Below are positions 1 to 7,262 of a stretch of DNA of 34,987 nucleotides, piece by piece. The DNA comes from Salinispora fenicalii. Lineage in GTDB: Bacteria; Actinomycetota; Actinomycetes; Mycobacteriales; Micromonosporaceae. Within the stretch, counting starts at the first letter, position 1. The number at the start of each line of letters is the position of its first letter. The translations under genes and the position numbers were made by a program. Location of the stretch: assembly GCF_000514815.1 (NCBI RefSeq), contig NZ_AZWQ01000015.1, positions 223,062-258,048 of the forward strand, written 5' to 3'. Below the pieces are notes generated by a model that did not search any database, was not told the DNA's origin, and saw only the letters and a list, made by a program, of their open reading frames with translations.

Positions 1-185
1 CGTGCTGAGCGTGCTGACCGGAGCGATCGTGCTGAGCGTGGCGAGCGTGCTGAGCGTGGCGATCGGGGTGACCGTGCTGAGCGCGGCGACCGGAGCGACC
101 GTGCTGAGCGTGGCGACCGTGCTGAGCGTGGCGACCGTGCTGAGCGCGGTGACCGGGGCGAGCGTGGCGACCGGAACGAGCGCGG
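1..185 (+). repeat. In-frame hexapeptide repeat (RAERGD) in the Rho N-terminal insert
   Basis: In the rho frame the DNA repeats an 18-nt unit coding RAERGD. Three consecutive units occupy 100-153, the first two identical at the DNA level and the third with two synonymous changes. Related units (RAERAD, RAERGE, and the half-units RSD, RGD, RGE) fill the rest back to base 1. The left limit lies outside the window. Near-identity at the DNA level points to expansion by slippage or unequal crossing-over. Confidence 0.85.
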
Positions 186-1452
186 CCAGCGTGACAATGA
201 CGGCGAGGAGGAGAACGAGGGCGGCGGTCGGCGTGGCCGGCGTAGCCGCTTCCGGGACCGTCGGCGCGGCCGCGGCGATCGGGACAGCGATGGTGGCCGG
301 GAGCCCCAGGTCAGCGAGGACGATGTCCTCGTCCCGGTGGCGGGCATTATCGATGTGCTTGACAACTACGCTTTCGTCCGCACCACTGGCTATCTGGCCG
401 GGCCGAATGATGTTTACGTCTCTATGTCCCAGATCAAGCGGTATGGCCTCCGGCGCGGTGACGCGATCACCGGTGCCGTCCGCGCGGCGCGGGAGGGCGA
501 GCAGCGGCGGGACAAGTACAACCCGCTAGTCCGGCTGGACACCATCAACGGGATGGAGCCGGAGGAGGCGAAGCGCCGACCGGAGTTCTATCGACTCACC
601 CCGCTCTACCCGCAGGAGCGGCTGCGGTTGGAGAGCGAGCCGCACATCCTCACCACTCGGGTGATCGACCTGGTGATGCCGATCGGTAAGGGCCAGCGGG
701 CGCTTATCGTTTCGCCGCCCAAGGCCGGTAAGACGATGGTGTTGCAGGCGATCGCGAACGCGATCACCCACAACAACCCGGAGTGCCACCTGATGGTGGT
801 GTTGGTGGACGAGCGCCCAGAAGAGGTCACCGACATGCAACGGTCGGTGAAGGGTGAGGTCGTCGCGGCAACCTTCGACCGTCCGCCGCAGGACCACACC
901 ACCGTTGCCGAATTGGCGATCGAGCGGGCGAAGCGGCTGGTCGAGCTGGGCCACGATGTGGTCGTGCTGCTGGACTCGGTGACCCGGCTCGGCCGGTCGT
1001 ACAACCTGGCGGCGCCGGCCAGCGGCCGGATCATGTCGGGTGGTATCGACTCCACCGCGCTGTACCCGCCCAAGCGGTTCCTGGGTGCGGCCCGCAACAT
1101 CGAAAACGGCGGTTCGCTGACGATCCTCGCCACCGCGCTGGTGGAGACCGGTTCGACGGCGGACACGGTCATCTTCGAGGAGTTCAAGGGCACCGGCAAC
1201 GCGGAGTTGAAGCTGGACCGGAAGATCGCCGATAAGCGGACCTTTCCGGCCATCGACATTCACCCGTCCGGCACGCGTAAGGAGGAGATCCTGCTCGCGC
1301 CGGAGGAGCTGGCTATCGTCCACAAGCTCCGGAAGGTGCTGCACGCGCTGGACTCACAGGCCGCGCTGGATCTGCTGCTGGACCGGCTCAAGCAGTCGCG
1401 GACCAACATCGAGTTCCTGATGCAGATCGCGAAGTCGACGCCCGGGGAGTGA
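1..1452 (+). CDS. rho: Transcription termination factor Rho (5' end outside window)
   Basis: Rho is a hexameric RNA-dependent ATPase and helicase that ends transcription of untranslated RNA. The reading frame is open from base 1 to the TGA at 1450-1452, so the start lies upstream. The GTG at 337 is an internal valine codon, not the start. The first 60 or so codons are an Arg/Asp/Glu/Gly-rich stretch built from RAERGD-type units, followed by an acidic patch and an RGRR-type basic patch. The second half of the RNA-binding OB fold follows (residues VLDNYAFVRT, then YVSMSQIKRYGLRRGD). The ATPase core has the Walker A motif PPKAGKT near 715-735, the DERPEEVTDMQR segment and a Walker B strand ending LLDSVTRL. 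It continues through the Q- and R-loop region (GGIDSTALYPPKRFLGAARN) to the C-terminus. Actinobacterial Rho proteins are known to carry a basic insert in the RNA-binding domain, so the insert fits the family. A 10-bp hairpin lies just downstream. Confidence 0.97.
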   Translation, partial: RAERADRSDRAERGERAERGDRGDRAERGDRSDRAERGDRAERGDRAERGDRGERGDRNERGQRDNDGEEENEGGGRRGRRSRFRDRRRGRGDRDSDGGREPQVSEDDVLVPVAGIIDVLDNYAFVRTTGYLAGPNDVYVSMSQIKRYGLRRGDAITGAVRAAREGEQRRDKYNPLVRLDTINGMEPEEAKRRPEFYRLTPLYPQERLRLESEPHILTTRVIDLVMPIGKGQRALIVSPPKAGKTMVLQAIANAITHNNPECHLMVVLVDERPEEVTDMQRSVKGEVVAATFDRPPQDHTTVAELAIERAKRLVELGHDVVVLLDSVTRLGRSYNLAAPASGRIMSGGIDSTALYPPKRFLGAARNIENGGSLTILATALVETGSTADTVIFEEFKGTGNAELKLDRKIADKRTFPAIDIHPSGTRKEEILLAPEELAIVHKLRKVLHALDSQAALDLLLDRLKQSRTNIEFLMQIAKSTPGE

Positions 1453-1464
1453 ACCTCCGGTCGG

Positions 1465-1499
1465 CGCCGGGGCAAGGCCGTGTAGGTCGTGCCCCGGCG
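1465..1499 (+). terminator. Hairpin downstream of rho
   Basis: A perfect 10-bp stem (cgccggggca with its complement at 1490-1499) encloses a 15-nt loop and starts 13 bases after the rho stop codon. There is no T-run, which is usual for actinomycete terminators. Confidence 0.55.
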
Positions 1500-1669
1500 T
1501 CGGGTAGCAGCGGTGACACCGCAGCGGATCGTCCCCACGCCGGAGCGGAACTGCCGGAGCGGAAGCGCCGGGGCGAATGCTCGGCGGCGATCGGGGAATG
1601 CGGTGGTACGGGTCGGCGTTTGCGCTGCCAGTGCCGCGGCACGGCCCGCCTGCCGAGCCGACCTGTCCC
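1500..1669. other. Intergenic stretch with no recognised gene
   Basis: The rho-rpmE gap (1453-1773) exceeds 300 bases. Outside the hairpin at 1465-1499, the possible promoter at 1672-1680 and the leader hairpin at 1732-1746, this part shows only GC-rich sequence. Short open frames cross it, but none has a convincing ribosome binding site or protein character. Confidence 0.5.
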
Positions 1670-1671
1670 CG

Positions 1672-1680
1672 TGGCAGACT
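1672..1680 (+). promoter_or_regulatory. Candidate promoter -10 region for rpmE
   Basis: The sequence TGGCAGACT resembles an extended -10 element (TGn followed by a TAGACT-like hexamer) and would start a transcript about 87 nt before the rpmE ATG. The same 9-mer occurs upstream of tsaC (5891) and of the fused dehydrogenase (28894). No clear -35 box is visible. Confidence 0.35.
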
Positions 1681-1731
1681 GGTTAGTCGGCCACCGGTTC
1701 CGGTTCACGCCCTATCCGTCGTACACCTGCG

Positions 1732-1746
1732 GCCGGGCGACCCGGC
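1732..1746 (+). promoter_or_regulatory. Leader hairpin upstream of rpmE
   Basis: The 6-bp stem gccggg/cccggc with a 3-nt loop lies 10 nt before the purine-rich ribosome binding region (about 1757-1763) of rpmE. It could tune translation of this ribosomal protein, but there is no direct evidence. Confidence 0.3.
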
Positions 1747-1773
1747 GACCACCAACGAGAGGACCGAGGCGAC

Positions 1774-1998
1774 ATGAAGCCCAACATTCACCCGGAGTAC
1801 GTGACCACGGAGGTCGCCTGCTCCTGCGGTAACACCTTCACCACCCGCAGCACCGCCAAGGGCGGTTCCATCCACGTGGAGACCTGCAGCGCCTGCCACC
1901 CGTTCTACACCGGCAAGCAGCGCGTTCTGGACACCGCCGGCCGGGTGGCCAAGTTCCAGCAGAAGTACGCCAAGGTTCAGGCCAAGAAGGGCAAGTAA
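1774..1998 (+). CDS. rpmE: 50S ribosomal protein L31, zinc-binding form
   Basis: The gene encodes a 74-residue L31 protein of the large ribosomal subunit, which bridges to the small subunit. It is the zinc-containing (C+) form: cysteines at residues 16, 18, 38 and 41 (CSC and CSAC motifs) make the metal site. Actinomycetes often keep a second, cysteine-free L31 for zinc starvation; none is in this window. The ATG is preceded by a purine-rich GAGAGGA at about 1757-1763. The lysine-rich C-terminus (KKGK) is typical. The gene stands alone between the rho hairpin and its own strong terminator, so it is probably transcribed as a single unit. Confidence 0.96.
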   Translation: MKPNIHPEYVTTEVACSCGNTFTTRSTAKGGSIHVETCSACHPFYTGKQRVLDTAGRVAKFQQKYAKVQAKKGK

Positions 1999-2009
1999 CG
2001 CCCAACTCG

Positions 2010-2044
2010 GCGCCCGTGTCCGGTTTCTGGCCGGACGCGGGCGC
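2010..2044 (+). terminator. Terminator after rpmE
   Basis: A 14-bp stem with one G-T wobble (arms 2010-2023 and 2031-2044) and a 7-nt loop starts 12 bases after the rpmE stop. There is no strong T-run. Confidence 0.75.
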
Positions 2045-2110
2045 TGTCCGTATTCCGCCCCGGCTCCGGGGCGTCGCCATCCAGCGCCGTTGTCGAAGGA
2101 GTAGCTGTCC

Positions 2111-3199
2111 ATGAGTAGCGAGCGTCTGGCCACCCTCCTGGACGAGTACGCGGAGCTGGAAGAGCGGCTGGCCGACCCGGCGATTCACGCCGATCAGAAC
2201 CTGGCTCGCCGAGTTGGCCGCCGGTACGCGGAACTGGTGCCGCTGCACAAGGCCGCCACCGAGCTGTCGCAGGCCCGAGCCGACCTGGCGGCGGCGAAGG
2301 AACTGGCGGTCGAGGATCCGACCTTCGCGGCCGAGGCGGAGGCGATCGCGGCGACCCTGCCGGCGCTGGAGGAGTGCCTCGCCGAGCTGTTGATCCCGCG
2401 GGACCCGCACGATGCCAAGGACGTCATCGTCGAGATCAAGGCGGGGGAGGGGGGCGAGGAGTCGGCGCTCTTCGCCGGCGACCTGCTGCGGATGTACACC
2501 CGGTACGCCGAGCGTTGTGGCTGGCTAGTTGAGGTGATCGACGCGCAGGATTCGGACCTGGGCGGCGTAAAAGATGTCTCGCTGGCCATCAAGAGCAAGG
2601 GAGTGCCGGAGGGCGGCAACGGGGTGTGGTCCCGACTCAAGTGGGAGGGCGGCGTGCACCGCGTGCAGCGGGTGCCGGTCACCGAGTCGCAGGGACGCAT
2701 TCACACCAGCGCGGCCGGCGTGCTGGTGCTGCCGGAGGCCGAGGAGGTCGATGTGACGATCGACCTGAACGAGCTTCGGATCGACGTATTCCGCTCGTCC
2801 GGTCCCGGTGGTCAGTCGGTAAACACCACCGATTCCGCGGTCCGGATCACCCACCTGCCGACCGGTATCGTCGTCTCCTGTCAGAACGAGAAGTCCCAGT
2901 TGCAGAACCGCGAGCAGGCGATGCGGATCCTGCGGGCCCGACTCCTGGCAGCGGCGCAGGAGCAGGCCGACGCCGCGGCCTCCGACGCGCGTAAGGCGCA
3001 GGTACGGACGGTGGACCGTTCGGAGCGGATCCGCACCTACAACTTCCCGCAGAACCGGATCACTGACCACCGGATCGGCTACACGGCGTACAACCTGGAC
3101 CTGGCACTCGCCGGAGAGTTGGACGGTGTGTTGGTGGCGCTAGCTGAGGCCGACCGGGCAGCCCGGCTGGCGGGCAACGTGGACCTGGGCCGCCGCTGA
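2111..3199 (+). CDS. prfA: Peptide chain release factor 1
   Basis: RF1 recognises UAA and UAG stop codons and triggers peptide release on the ribosome. The 362-residue length is normal. The tripeptide anticodon reads PVT near residue 189 (PAT in E. coli), which identifies RF1 rather than RF2. The catalytic GGQ loop lies at about residues 233-235 inside the conserved stretch [17 protein letters not shown]. The AAGGAG at 2096-2101 sits 9 nt before the ATG. Its usual partner, the methylase PrmC that modifies the GGQ glutamine, is normally next door; here a reverse-strand GGDEF gene separates the two. A hairpin overlaps the stop codon. Confidence 0.97.
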   Translation: MSSERLATLLDEYAELEERLADPAIHADQNLARRVGRRYAELVPLHKAATELSQARADLAAAKELAVEDPTFAAEAEAIAATLPALEECLAELLIPRDPHDAKDVIVEIKAGEGGEESALFAGDLLRMYTRYAERCGWLVEVIDAQDSDLGGVKDVSLAIKSKGVPEGGNGVWSRLKWEGGVHRVQRVPVTESQGRIHTSAAGVLVLPEAEEVDVTIDLNELRIDVFRSSGPGGQSVNTTDSAVRITHLPTGIVVSCQNEKSQLQNREQAMRILRARLLAAAQEQADAAASDARKAQVRTVDRSERIRTYNFPQNRITDHRIGYTAYNLDLALAGELDGVLVALAEADRAARLAGNVDLGRR

Positions 3200-3211
3200 C
3201 AGCGCCGGCCC
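3187..3211 (+). terminator. Hairpin over the prfA stop codon
   Basis: Outer stem gggccg/cggccc (6 bp), one C-C mismatch, and inner stem cgct/agcg (4 bp) with loop gac. It lies between the convergent prfA and GGDEF genes and may terminate both. Confidence 0.4.
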
Positions 3212-3239
3212 GGCTCGAGTCGACGGTGTTGTGGGGCCG

Positions 3240-4790
3240 TCAGGAGGCGCGGGGGCGGGTCTTGGCCCGCAGCATCTCCCGGTCGGCGATTTCGAAGGCG
3301 ACGCTCAGGGCGTCCGGTACGTCGGGCCCGCTGGCGGCCACCTCAGCGAAGCCGATGCTGACCCCAACGGGGGTGCCGGGCACGAGGGATTCCCAGTCCT
3401 CGGTCCGGACGGCGGACTTGATCCGGCGCGCCATCTCCTGAGCCTCGGCCATGTCCGTACTGGGTAGCACCACGACGAACTCGTCGCCGCCGTAGCGGGC
3501 CACGAAGTCGTTGCGCCGCATCACCCGGTTAACCACTCCGGCGACGCGTTGCAGGACCAGGTCGCCCGAGTGGTGCCCGTGGTGCGTGTTCACTGCCTTA
3601 AATCCATCCAGGTCGCAGACGCCGATCACCACCCGTTTCCCCTGGGCCATCACGGCGGCGATGTGCCGCTCCAGCCGGCGTCGGTTGGGTAGCCCGGTCA
3701 GCGGGTCGGTGAGTGCCTCTCCCTCGAAGCGGGCGGCCTCGCGGCGCATCTCCTCGTGGTCGATGCGGGCGGCGATTCCGTCGATGTAGACGTCCCGAAG
3801 CCGATCGTTGCGTTGGGCGGCGAGCCGGAACGCCCGCCGGTCGGCCCGGTGCGCGTCGACGTGTTTACCCGCCCGGCTCAGCGCGATACTGCGGAGCCGA
3901 TCGGGCTCGGCCGCGCCCAGGGTCTCGGTGGAGACCTGCACGGTGTCCAGTCGGGTGACCGCCTCGATTGGGCGGTCGGCCGCGATGGCCAGGCAGACCT
4001 CGCCGAGTTGGCGCAGGTCTCGCGCCCGGGCACTGTCGCCGCCGTGGCTCAGCAGTCGGGCGGGGGCGCCGTCCGTTCCCACCTCCAGTCGGTCACCCAG
4101 GGCGGCCCGTCGTGCTGTGGCGTAGCCGTACGCGGCGATGCTGCTGGGGCGCAGCCGCCCGGCCTGTCCGGCGCGTAGGAACTGCGTCAGGTCGCTGGCG
4201 ATGTCGCGGAGCACCCGCAGGCAGCCGTCGCTGTCGCCGGTGTGGTCCAGCGCTACGGCGTTGCGTAGTCGGATGCCGGGGGCGGCGAAGGTTTCTGCCG
4301 GGATGCCGGCGGCGAGCCCGAGCTGTCGTGCCCGCTCGATTGCGCCCAGCGCGTATCCGTGGAAGCTGAGGTAGGAGTAGGCCATCGCGAGGTCGTGCCA
4401 GCCCCAGGCGGTGTCCCGGTCAGGGTCCTCGACGGCGCCCAGCGCGCGAGCGGCCCGCACCAGGTGCATGACACAGCGGTCCAGGGCGCCCTGGTGGTGG
4501 GCGGCGAGCGCGGCGAGCGCGTGCAGGTGCCCGTGCGGGTATGGCTCGGCGAGGTCCCGGACGGCGGCGGTGGCCTCCTCGATGGCCCGGGTGTACTCCG
4601 CGGTGCGGCCCAGGTTGACCACCGCGGAGAGACGTTGCACCAGGGCGTCGGCCCGGGCGTACCGGTCGTTGGTGCTGGCGAGCACGTCCGAGAGGATGCG
4701 GTACGCCTCGGCGGAGCGGCTCGACTCCTGCAGCCCGCGTGCCCGCGTCAGGGTGTCAACCTGGTCGCCGATCTGGTCCAGCCAACCCAC
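3240..4790 (-). CDS. Diguanylate cyclase (GGDEF) with helical TPR-like N-terminal region
   Basis: This 516-residue protein probably makes cyclic di-GMP from two GTP. Residues 1 to about 340 are Ala/Leu/Arg-rich helical repeats resembling tetratricopeptides and lack membrane segments, so a cytoplasmic sensor or scaffold is likely. The GGDEF domain starts at DPLTGLPNRRRLERH. The signature is intact (GGDEF at about residues 434-438). The metal and guanine residues are present in DLDGFKAVN and in the following GD. An RRND motif five residues before GGDEF is a product-inhibition I-site (RxxD), so feedback control is expected. There is no EAL domain. The GTG start at 4790 has GGAGGT at 4796-4801, 5 nt upstream. 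The gene lies opposite to its neighbours, between prfA and prmC, and looks like an insertion into the conserved order. Confidence 0.88.
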   Translation of the reverse strand: MGWLDQIGDQVDTLTRARGLQESSRSAEAYRILSDVLASTNDRYARADALVQRLSAVVNLGRTAEYTRAIEEATAAVRDLAEPYPHGHLHALAALAAHHQGALDRCVMHLVRAARALGAVEDPDRDTAWGWHDLAMAYSYLSFHGYALGAIERARQLGLAAGIPAETFAAPGIRLRNAVALDHTGDSDGCLRVLRDIASDLTQFLRAGQAGRLRPSSIAAYGYATARRAALGDRLEVGTDGAPARLLSHGGDSARARDLRQLGEVCLAIAADRPIEAVTRLDTVQVSTETLGAAEPDRLRSIALSRAGKHVDAHRADRRAFRLAAQRNDRLRDVYIDGIAARIDHEEMRREAARFEGEALTDPLTGLPNRRRLERHIAAVMAQGKRVVIGVCDLDGFKAVNTHHGHHSGDLVLQRVAGVVNRVMRRNDFVARYGGDEFVVVLPSTDMAEAQEMARRIKSAVRTEDWESLVPGTPVGVSIGFAEVAASGPDVPDALSVAFEIADREMLRAKTRPRAS

Positions 4791-4863
4791 CCGCGACCTC
4801 CTATCTGTGTGCGCCTGACCGCACCGGCTCGTGGTCGGTTGCGCGACGCCTCATGATTATGGC

Positions 4864-5802
4864 GTGAGCACTTTGTCGCAACAGCCCTCCGAAGGGACGA
4901 ATCGGGAGCGACCCACCAGGGCGGTCGTCCGGGCCGCCCGGGTGCTGGCCGAAGCCGGGGTTCAGGGGGCCCGGGGGGAGGCGGAGGTGCTGGCCGCGTA
5001 CGTGTTGGGGGTGCCGCGGGGCCAGCTGGCTCTGGCCGACGGGCTGAGCCCGGACCAACGTTGCCGATTCGACGCGTTAGTGGCCCGGCGGGCCGGCCGG
5101 GAGCCGTTGCAGCATCTCACTGGCAGCGCACCTTTTCGGCATCTCGAACTGGCGGTCGGCCCGGGCGTCTTCGTGCCTCGTCCGGAGACGGAGCTGCTCG
5201 CCGGGTGGGGTGTTGAGCAGGCACGCCGGGAGGCGGCGCCGTTGGTCGTGGACTTGTGTAGCGGCTCCGGGGCGATCGCCCTGGCGGTGGCGCAGGAGGT
5301 CCCGGCGGCCCGGGTGGTCGCGGTGGAGCGTTCCCCGGCGGCGCTGTCGTGGCTGCGACGCAACGCGACCAGCCGGGCCGACGCCGGTGATCGGCCGGTT
5401 GAGGTGGTGGCCGCAGATGTCACGGCGCCGGACCTGCTCGCCGACCTCTTGGGGCGGGTAGATGTGCTGTTGTGTAACCCGCCGTACGTGCCGGCGGATG
5501 TGGTGGTGCCGCCGGAGGTCAGCCGGCACGATCCGGCGGCTGCGGTCTTCGCCGGCGCGGATGGGTTGGTCGTTATCCGGCCGGTAGTGACCCGGGCTGC
5601 GGTGCTGCTGCGGCCCGGGGGGTGGCTCGGGATCGAGCACGACGACACGCAGGGCGCGGCGGTACCCGGGCTGCTGGCGGGGGATGGTCGGTACGACTCG
5701 ATCGCCGGTCACGCCGACCTCGCCGGCCGGCCTCGATTCGCCACTGCGATCCGGCGTCGGGACGCGGGGGAGCCTCGAGTGCCCGGTGGCGCTGGCGGGT
5801 AG
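4864..5802 (+). CDS. prmC: Release factor glutamine methyltransferase PrmC (HemK)
   Basis: PrmC transfers a methyl group from S-adenosylmethionine to the glutamine of the GGQ motif in RF1 and RF2. The protein has an N-terminal helical domain, then FVPRPETELL, the SAM-binding motif VVDLCSGSGAIALA, and the substrate-glutamine motif NPPY near residue 205. Its 312 residues are near the family norm. I chose the GTG at 4864 because family similarity begins soon after it. An in-frame GTG at 4831 would add 11 residues of no family character. No clear ribosome binding site precedes 4864; an AT-rich tract (catgattat) just upstream may be a -10 region. The gene is divergent from the GGDEF gene, with 73 bp between them. 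tsaC follows, as in other actinobacteria. Confidence 0.93.
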   Translation: MSTLSQQPSEGTNRERPTRAVVRAARVLAEAGVQGARGEAEVLAAYVLGVPRGQLALADGLSPDQRCRFDALVARRAGREPLQHLTGSAPFRHLELAVGPGVFVPRPETELLAGWGVEQARREAAPLVVDLCSGSGAIALAVAQEVPAARVVAVERSPAALSWLRRNATSRADAGDRPVEVVAADVTAPDLLADLLGRVDVLLCNPPYVPADVVVPPEVSRHDPAAAVFAGADGLVVIRPVVTRAAVLLRPGGWLGIEHDDTQGAAVPGLLAGDGRYDSIAGHADLAGRPRFATAIRRRDAGEPRVPGGAGG

Positions 5803-5874
5803 GCCGGTGAACTCGCCCACCTCCGGGGCGGGGTGGAGCGCGCGTGTCCCGTTGCCCGGGTACGGCCGGCACAC

Positions 5875-5890
5875 CGCCCGAAGTCGGGCG
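5875..5890. promoter_or_regulatory. Inverted repeat abutting the tsaC promoter
   Basis: Arms cgcccg and cgggcg with spacer aagt end directly before the TGGCAGACT element. It could be an operator, or a weak terminator for prmC. Confidence 0.3.
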
Positions 5891-5899
5891 TGGCAGACT
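5891..5899 (+). promoter_or_regulatory. Candidate -10 region for tsaC (leaderless)
   Basis: TGGCAGACT ends 7 nt before the GTG at 5907 and 10 nt before the ATG at 5910. That spacing puts the transcription start at or next to the start codon. Twelve bases (cgtggcagactg) are identical to the element before rpmE. Confidence 0.45.
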
Positions 5900-5906
5900 G
5901 CTGCTC

Positions 5907-6554
5907 GTGATGCTCTACGACTGCCGGTCGCCCGCCGACCGGGACCGCGGCATCGCGGCAGCCATCAAGGCGATCCGCGACGGCGAGTTGGTCGTCCTGC
6001 CGACCGACACGGTCTATGGGATCGGGGCGGACGCGTTCACTCCGCACGCGGTCAAAGCCCTGCTCGACGCCAAGGGCGGTCAGCCGGTGCCGCCACCGGT
6101 GCTGATCGGCTCCCGGCACACCTTGGATGGTTTGGTCTTCTCCTTGCCCAGCGCGGCCCGTGACCTGGTGGCGGCCTTCTGGCCGGGTGCGCTGACCATC
6201 GTGGTTGAGCACTCGCCCAGTCTGCGGTGGGATCTGGGGGAGACCGCGGGCCGGGTCGCGGTGCGGATGCCGTTGCATCCGGTCGCGCTGGAGGTCCTTC
6301 GGGAGACCGGCCCGATGGCGGTGGCGTCGGCGAATACGGCTGGCCTGCCCGCGGCCACCACCGCCGAGGCGGCCCGTGGTCAGCTCGCCTACTCGGTGCG
6401 CACGTATCTGGAGGCCGGTCCGCCGGTTGCGCCCGTGCCGAGCACGATCGTGGACCTGACCGGGGAAGTGCCCCAACTGCTCCGGGCGGGTGCGATCGAG
6501 CTGGACCGGCTGCGGGATGTGGTGCCGGACATCGACTCGACCCGGGTGGCCTGA
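5907..6554 (+). CDS. tsaC: Threonylcarbamoyl-AMP synthase (TsaC/Sua5/YwlC family)
   Basis: The enzyme makes threonylcarbamoyl-AMP from threonine, bicarbonate and ATP for the t6A modification at position 37 of ANN-decoding tRNAs. Visible family motifs are LVVLPTDTVYGIGADA near the N-terminus, the FWPGALTIVV strand, VAVRMP, and the nucleotide-binding SAN (VASANTAG). At about 215 residues it is the short TsaC form and lacks the extra C-terminal Sua5 domain. The GTG at 5907 or the adjacent ATG at 5910 is the likely start, because the frame upstream lacks family character and a promoter-like TGGCAGACT lies just before. The stop codon directly abuts the ATG of the phosphatase gene, implying one transcript and coupled translation. 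Confidence 0.87.
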   Translation: MMLYDCRSPADRDRGIAAAIKAIRDGELVVLPTDTVYGIGADAFTPHAVKALLDAKGGQPVPPPVLIGSRHTLDGLVFSLPSAARDLVAAFWPGALTIVVEHSPSLRWDLGETAGRVAVRMPLHPVALEVLRETGPMAVASANTAGLPAATTAEAARGQLAYSVRTYLEAGPPVAPVPSTIVDLTGEVPQLLRAGAIELDRLRDVVPDIDSTRVA

Positions 6555-7169
6555 ATGCCGCCGTTTACCGTGCTCCATGTCTGTATGGGCAACATCTGTC
6601 GTTCACCGATGGCGGAGCGGCTGCTGGTTCTGGCCGTTCAGGAGCGGCTGGCGCGGTGCGGCGATGCCGCACCGGGGCTCGCCGATGAGCTGCTACACAG
6701 TCACAGCGCCGGCACGGGCGGCTGGCACGCCGGTGAGGAGATGAATCCGCCGGCAGCCCGACAGGTGACCGGGCGGGGCGGTGGCACCGACGGTTTCGTG
6801 GCCCGCAAGCTGCGTTCGGAGCACATCGACGGCGCTGACCTGGTGCTCACCGCGACCGGCGAACAGCAGGAGTTCGTGTCGGGGCTGCGGCCGGACGCGG
6901 TCTCCCGCACCTTCGTGCTGGGTGAGTTCGGCCGCTTGCTGCCTGCGGTGGACCTGGCTGGTCTGCCGGCGCCTGGGCTGAACCCCACCGCCGTGTACGC
7001 GCGCGGCGTGGCGCTGGTCGAGGCGATGGACGCCGTTCGGGCGGGGGTCGGGCCGCTCGCTGTGGATGACCTCGATGATCCGTGGGGCCGGGGCGACCAG
7101 TGTTTCGGCCGGGTCGCGGACGAGGTCGAGGAGACGGTGCGTCCGTTGGCGGCGGTGTTGTTGCCGTAA
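6555..7169 (+). CDS. Low-molecular-weight protein-tyrosine (or arginine) phosphatase
   Basis: The 204-residue protein begins with the family's P-loop: Cys10 and Arg16 form the CX5R motif in VCMGNICRSPMAERL, followed by Ser17 as usual. The general-acid loop is present near the C-terminus (DDPWGRGD, the DP motif). Members hydrolyse phosphotyrosine, or in some Gram-positives phosphoarginine. At 204 residues it is longer than the usual 150 or so, because of added segments after the first helix (about residues 35-60) and in the middle. The ATG follows the tsaC stop with no spacer, so it is translationally coupled. Its target is unknown; association with kinases or envelope polymer synthesis is typical of the family but not shown here. 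Confidence 0.85.
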   Translation: MPPFTVLHVCMGNICRSPMAERLLVLAVQERLARCGDAAPGLADELLHSHSAGTGGWHAGEEMNPPAARQVTGRGGGTDGFVARKLRSEHIDGADLVLTATGEQQEFVSGLRPDAVSRTFVLGEFGRLLPAVDLAGLPAPGLNPTAVYARGVALVEAMDAVRAGVGPLAVDDLDDPWGRGDQCFGRVADEVEETVRPLAAVLLP

Positions 7170-7183
7170 CCCGCCCGGGTTAC
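7166..7183. terminator. Inverted repeat at the end of the phosphatase gene
   Basis: Arms gtaacccg and cgggttac (8 bp each) with a 2-nt spacer cover the stop codon. It may be a weak terminator or an operator for the PBP gene. Confidence 0.35.
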
Positions 7184-7262
7184 CCGGTGGCGGAACGAGG
7201 CAGACAAGAGGCGCATTCAGGTCATTCTTGACGGGTCCTGCCGGCTCCTGCGGGGAGAGCTG

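Noticed and set aside
1449..1832. Forward open frame (127 codons) between rho and rpmE
   Set aside because: Begins inside the rho end, runs over the terminator hairpin, is Arg/Gly/Pro-rich without family character, and overlaps rpmE.
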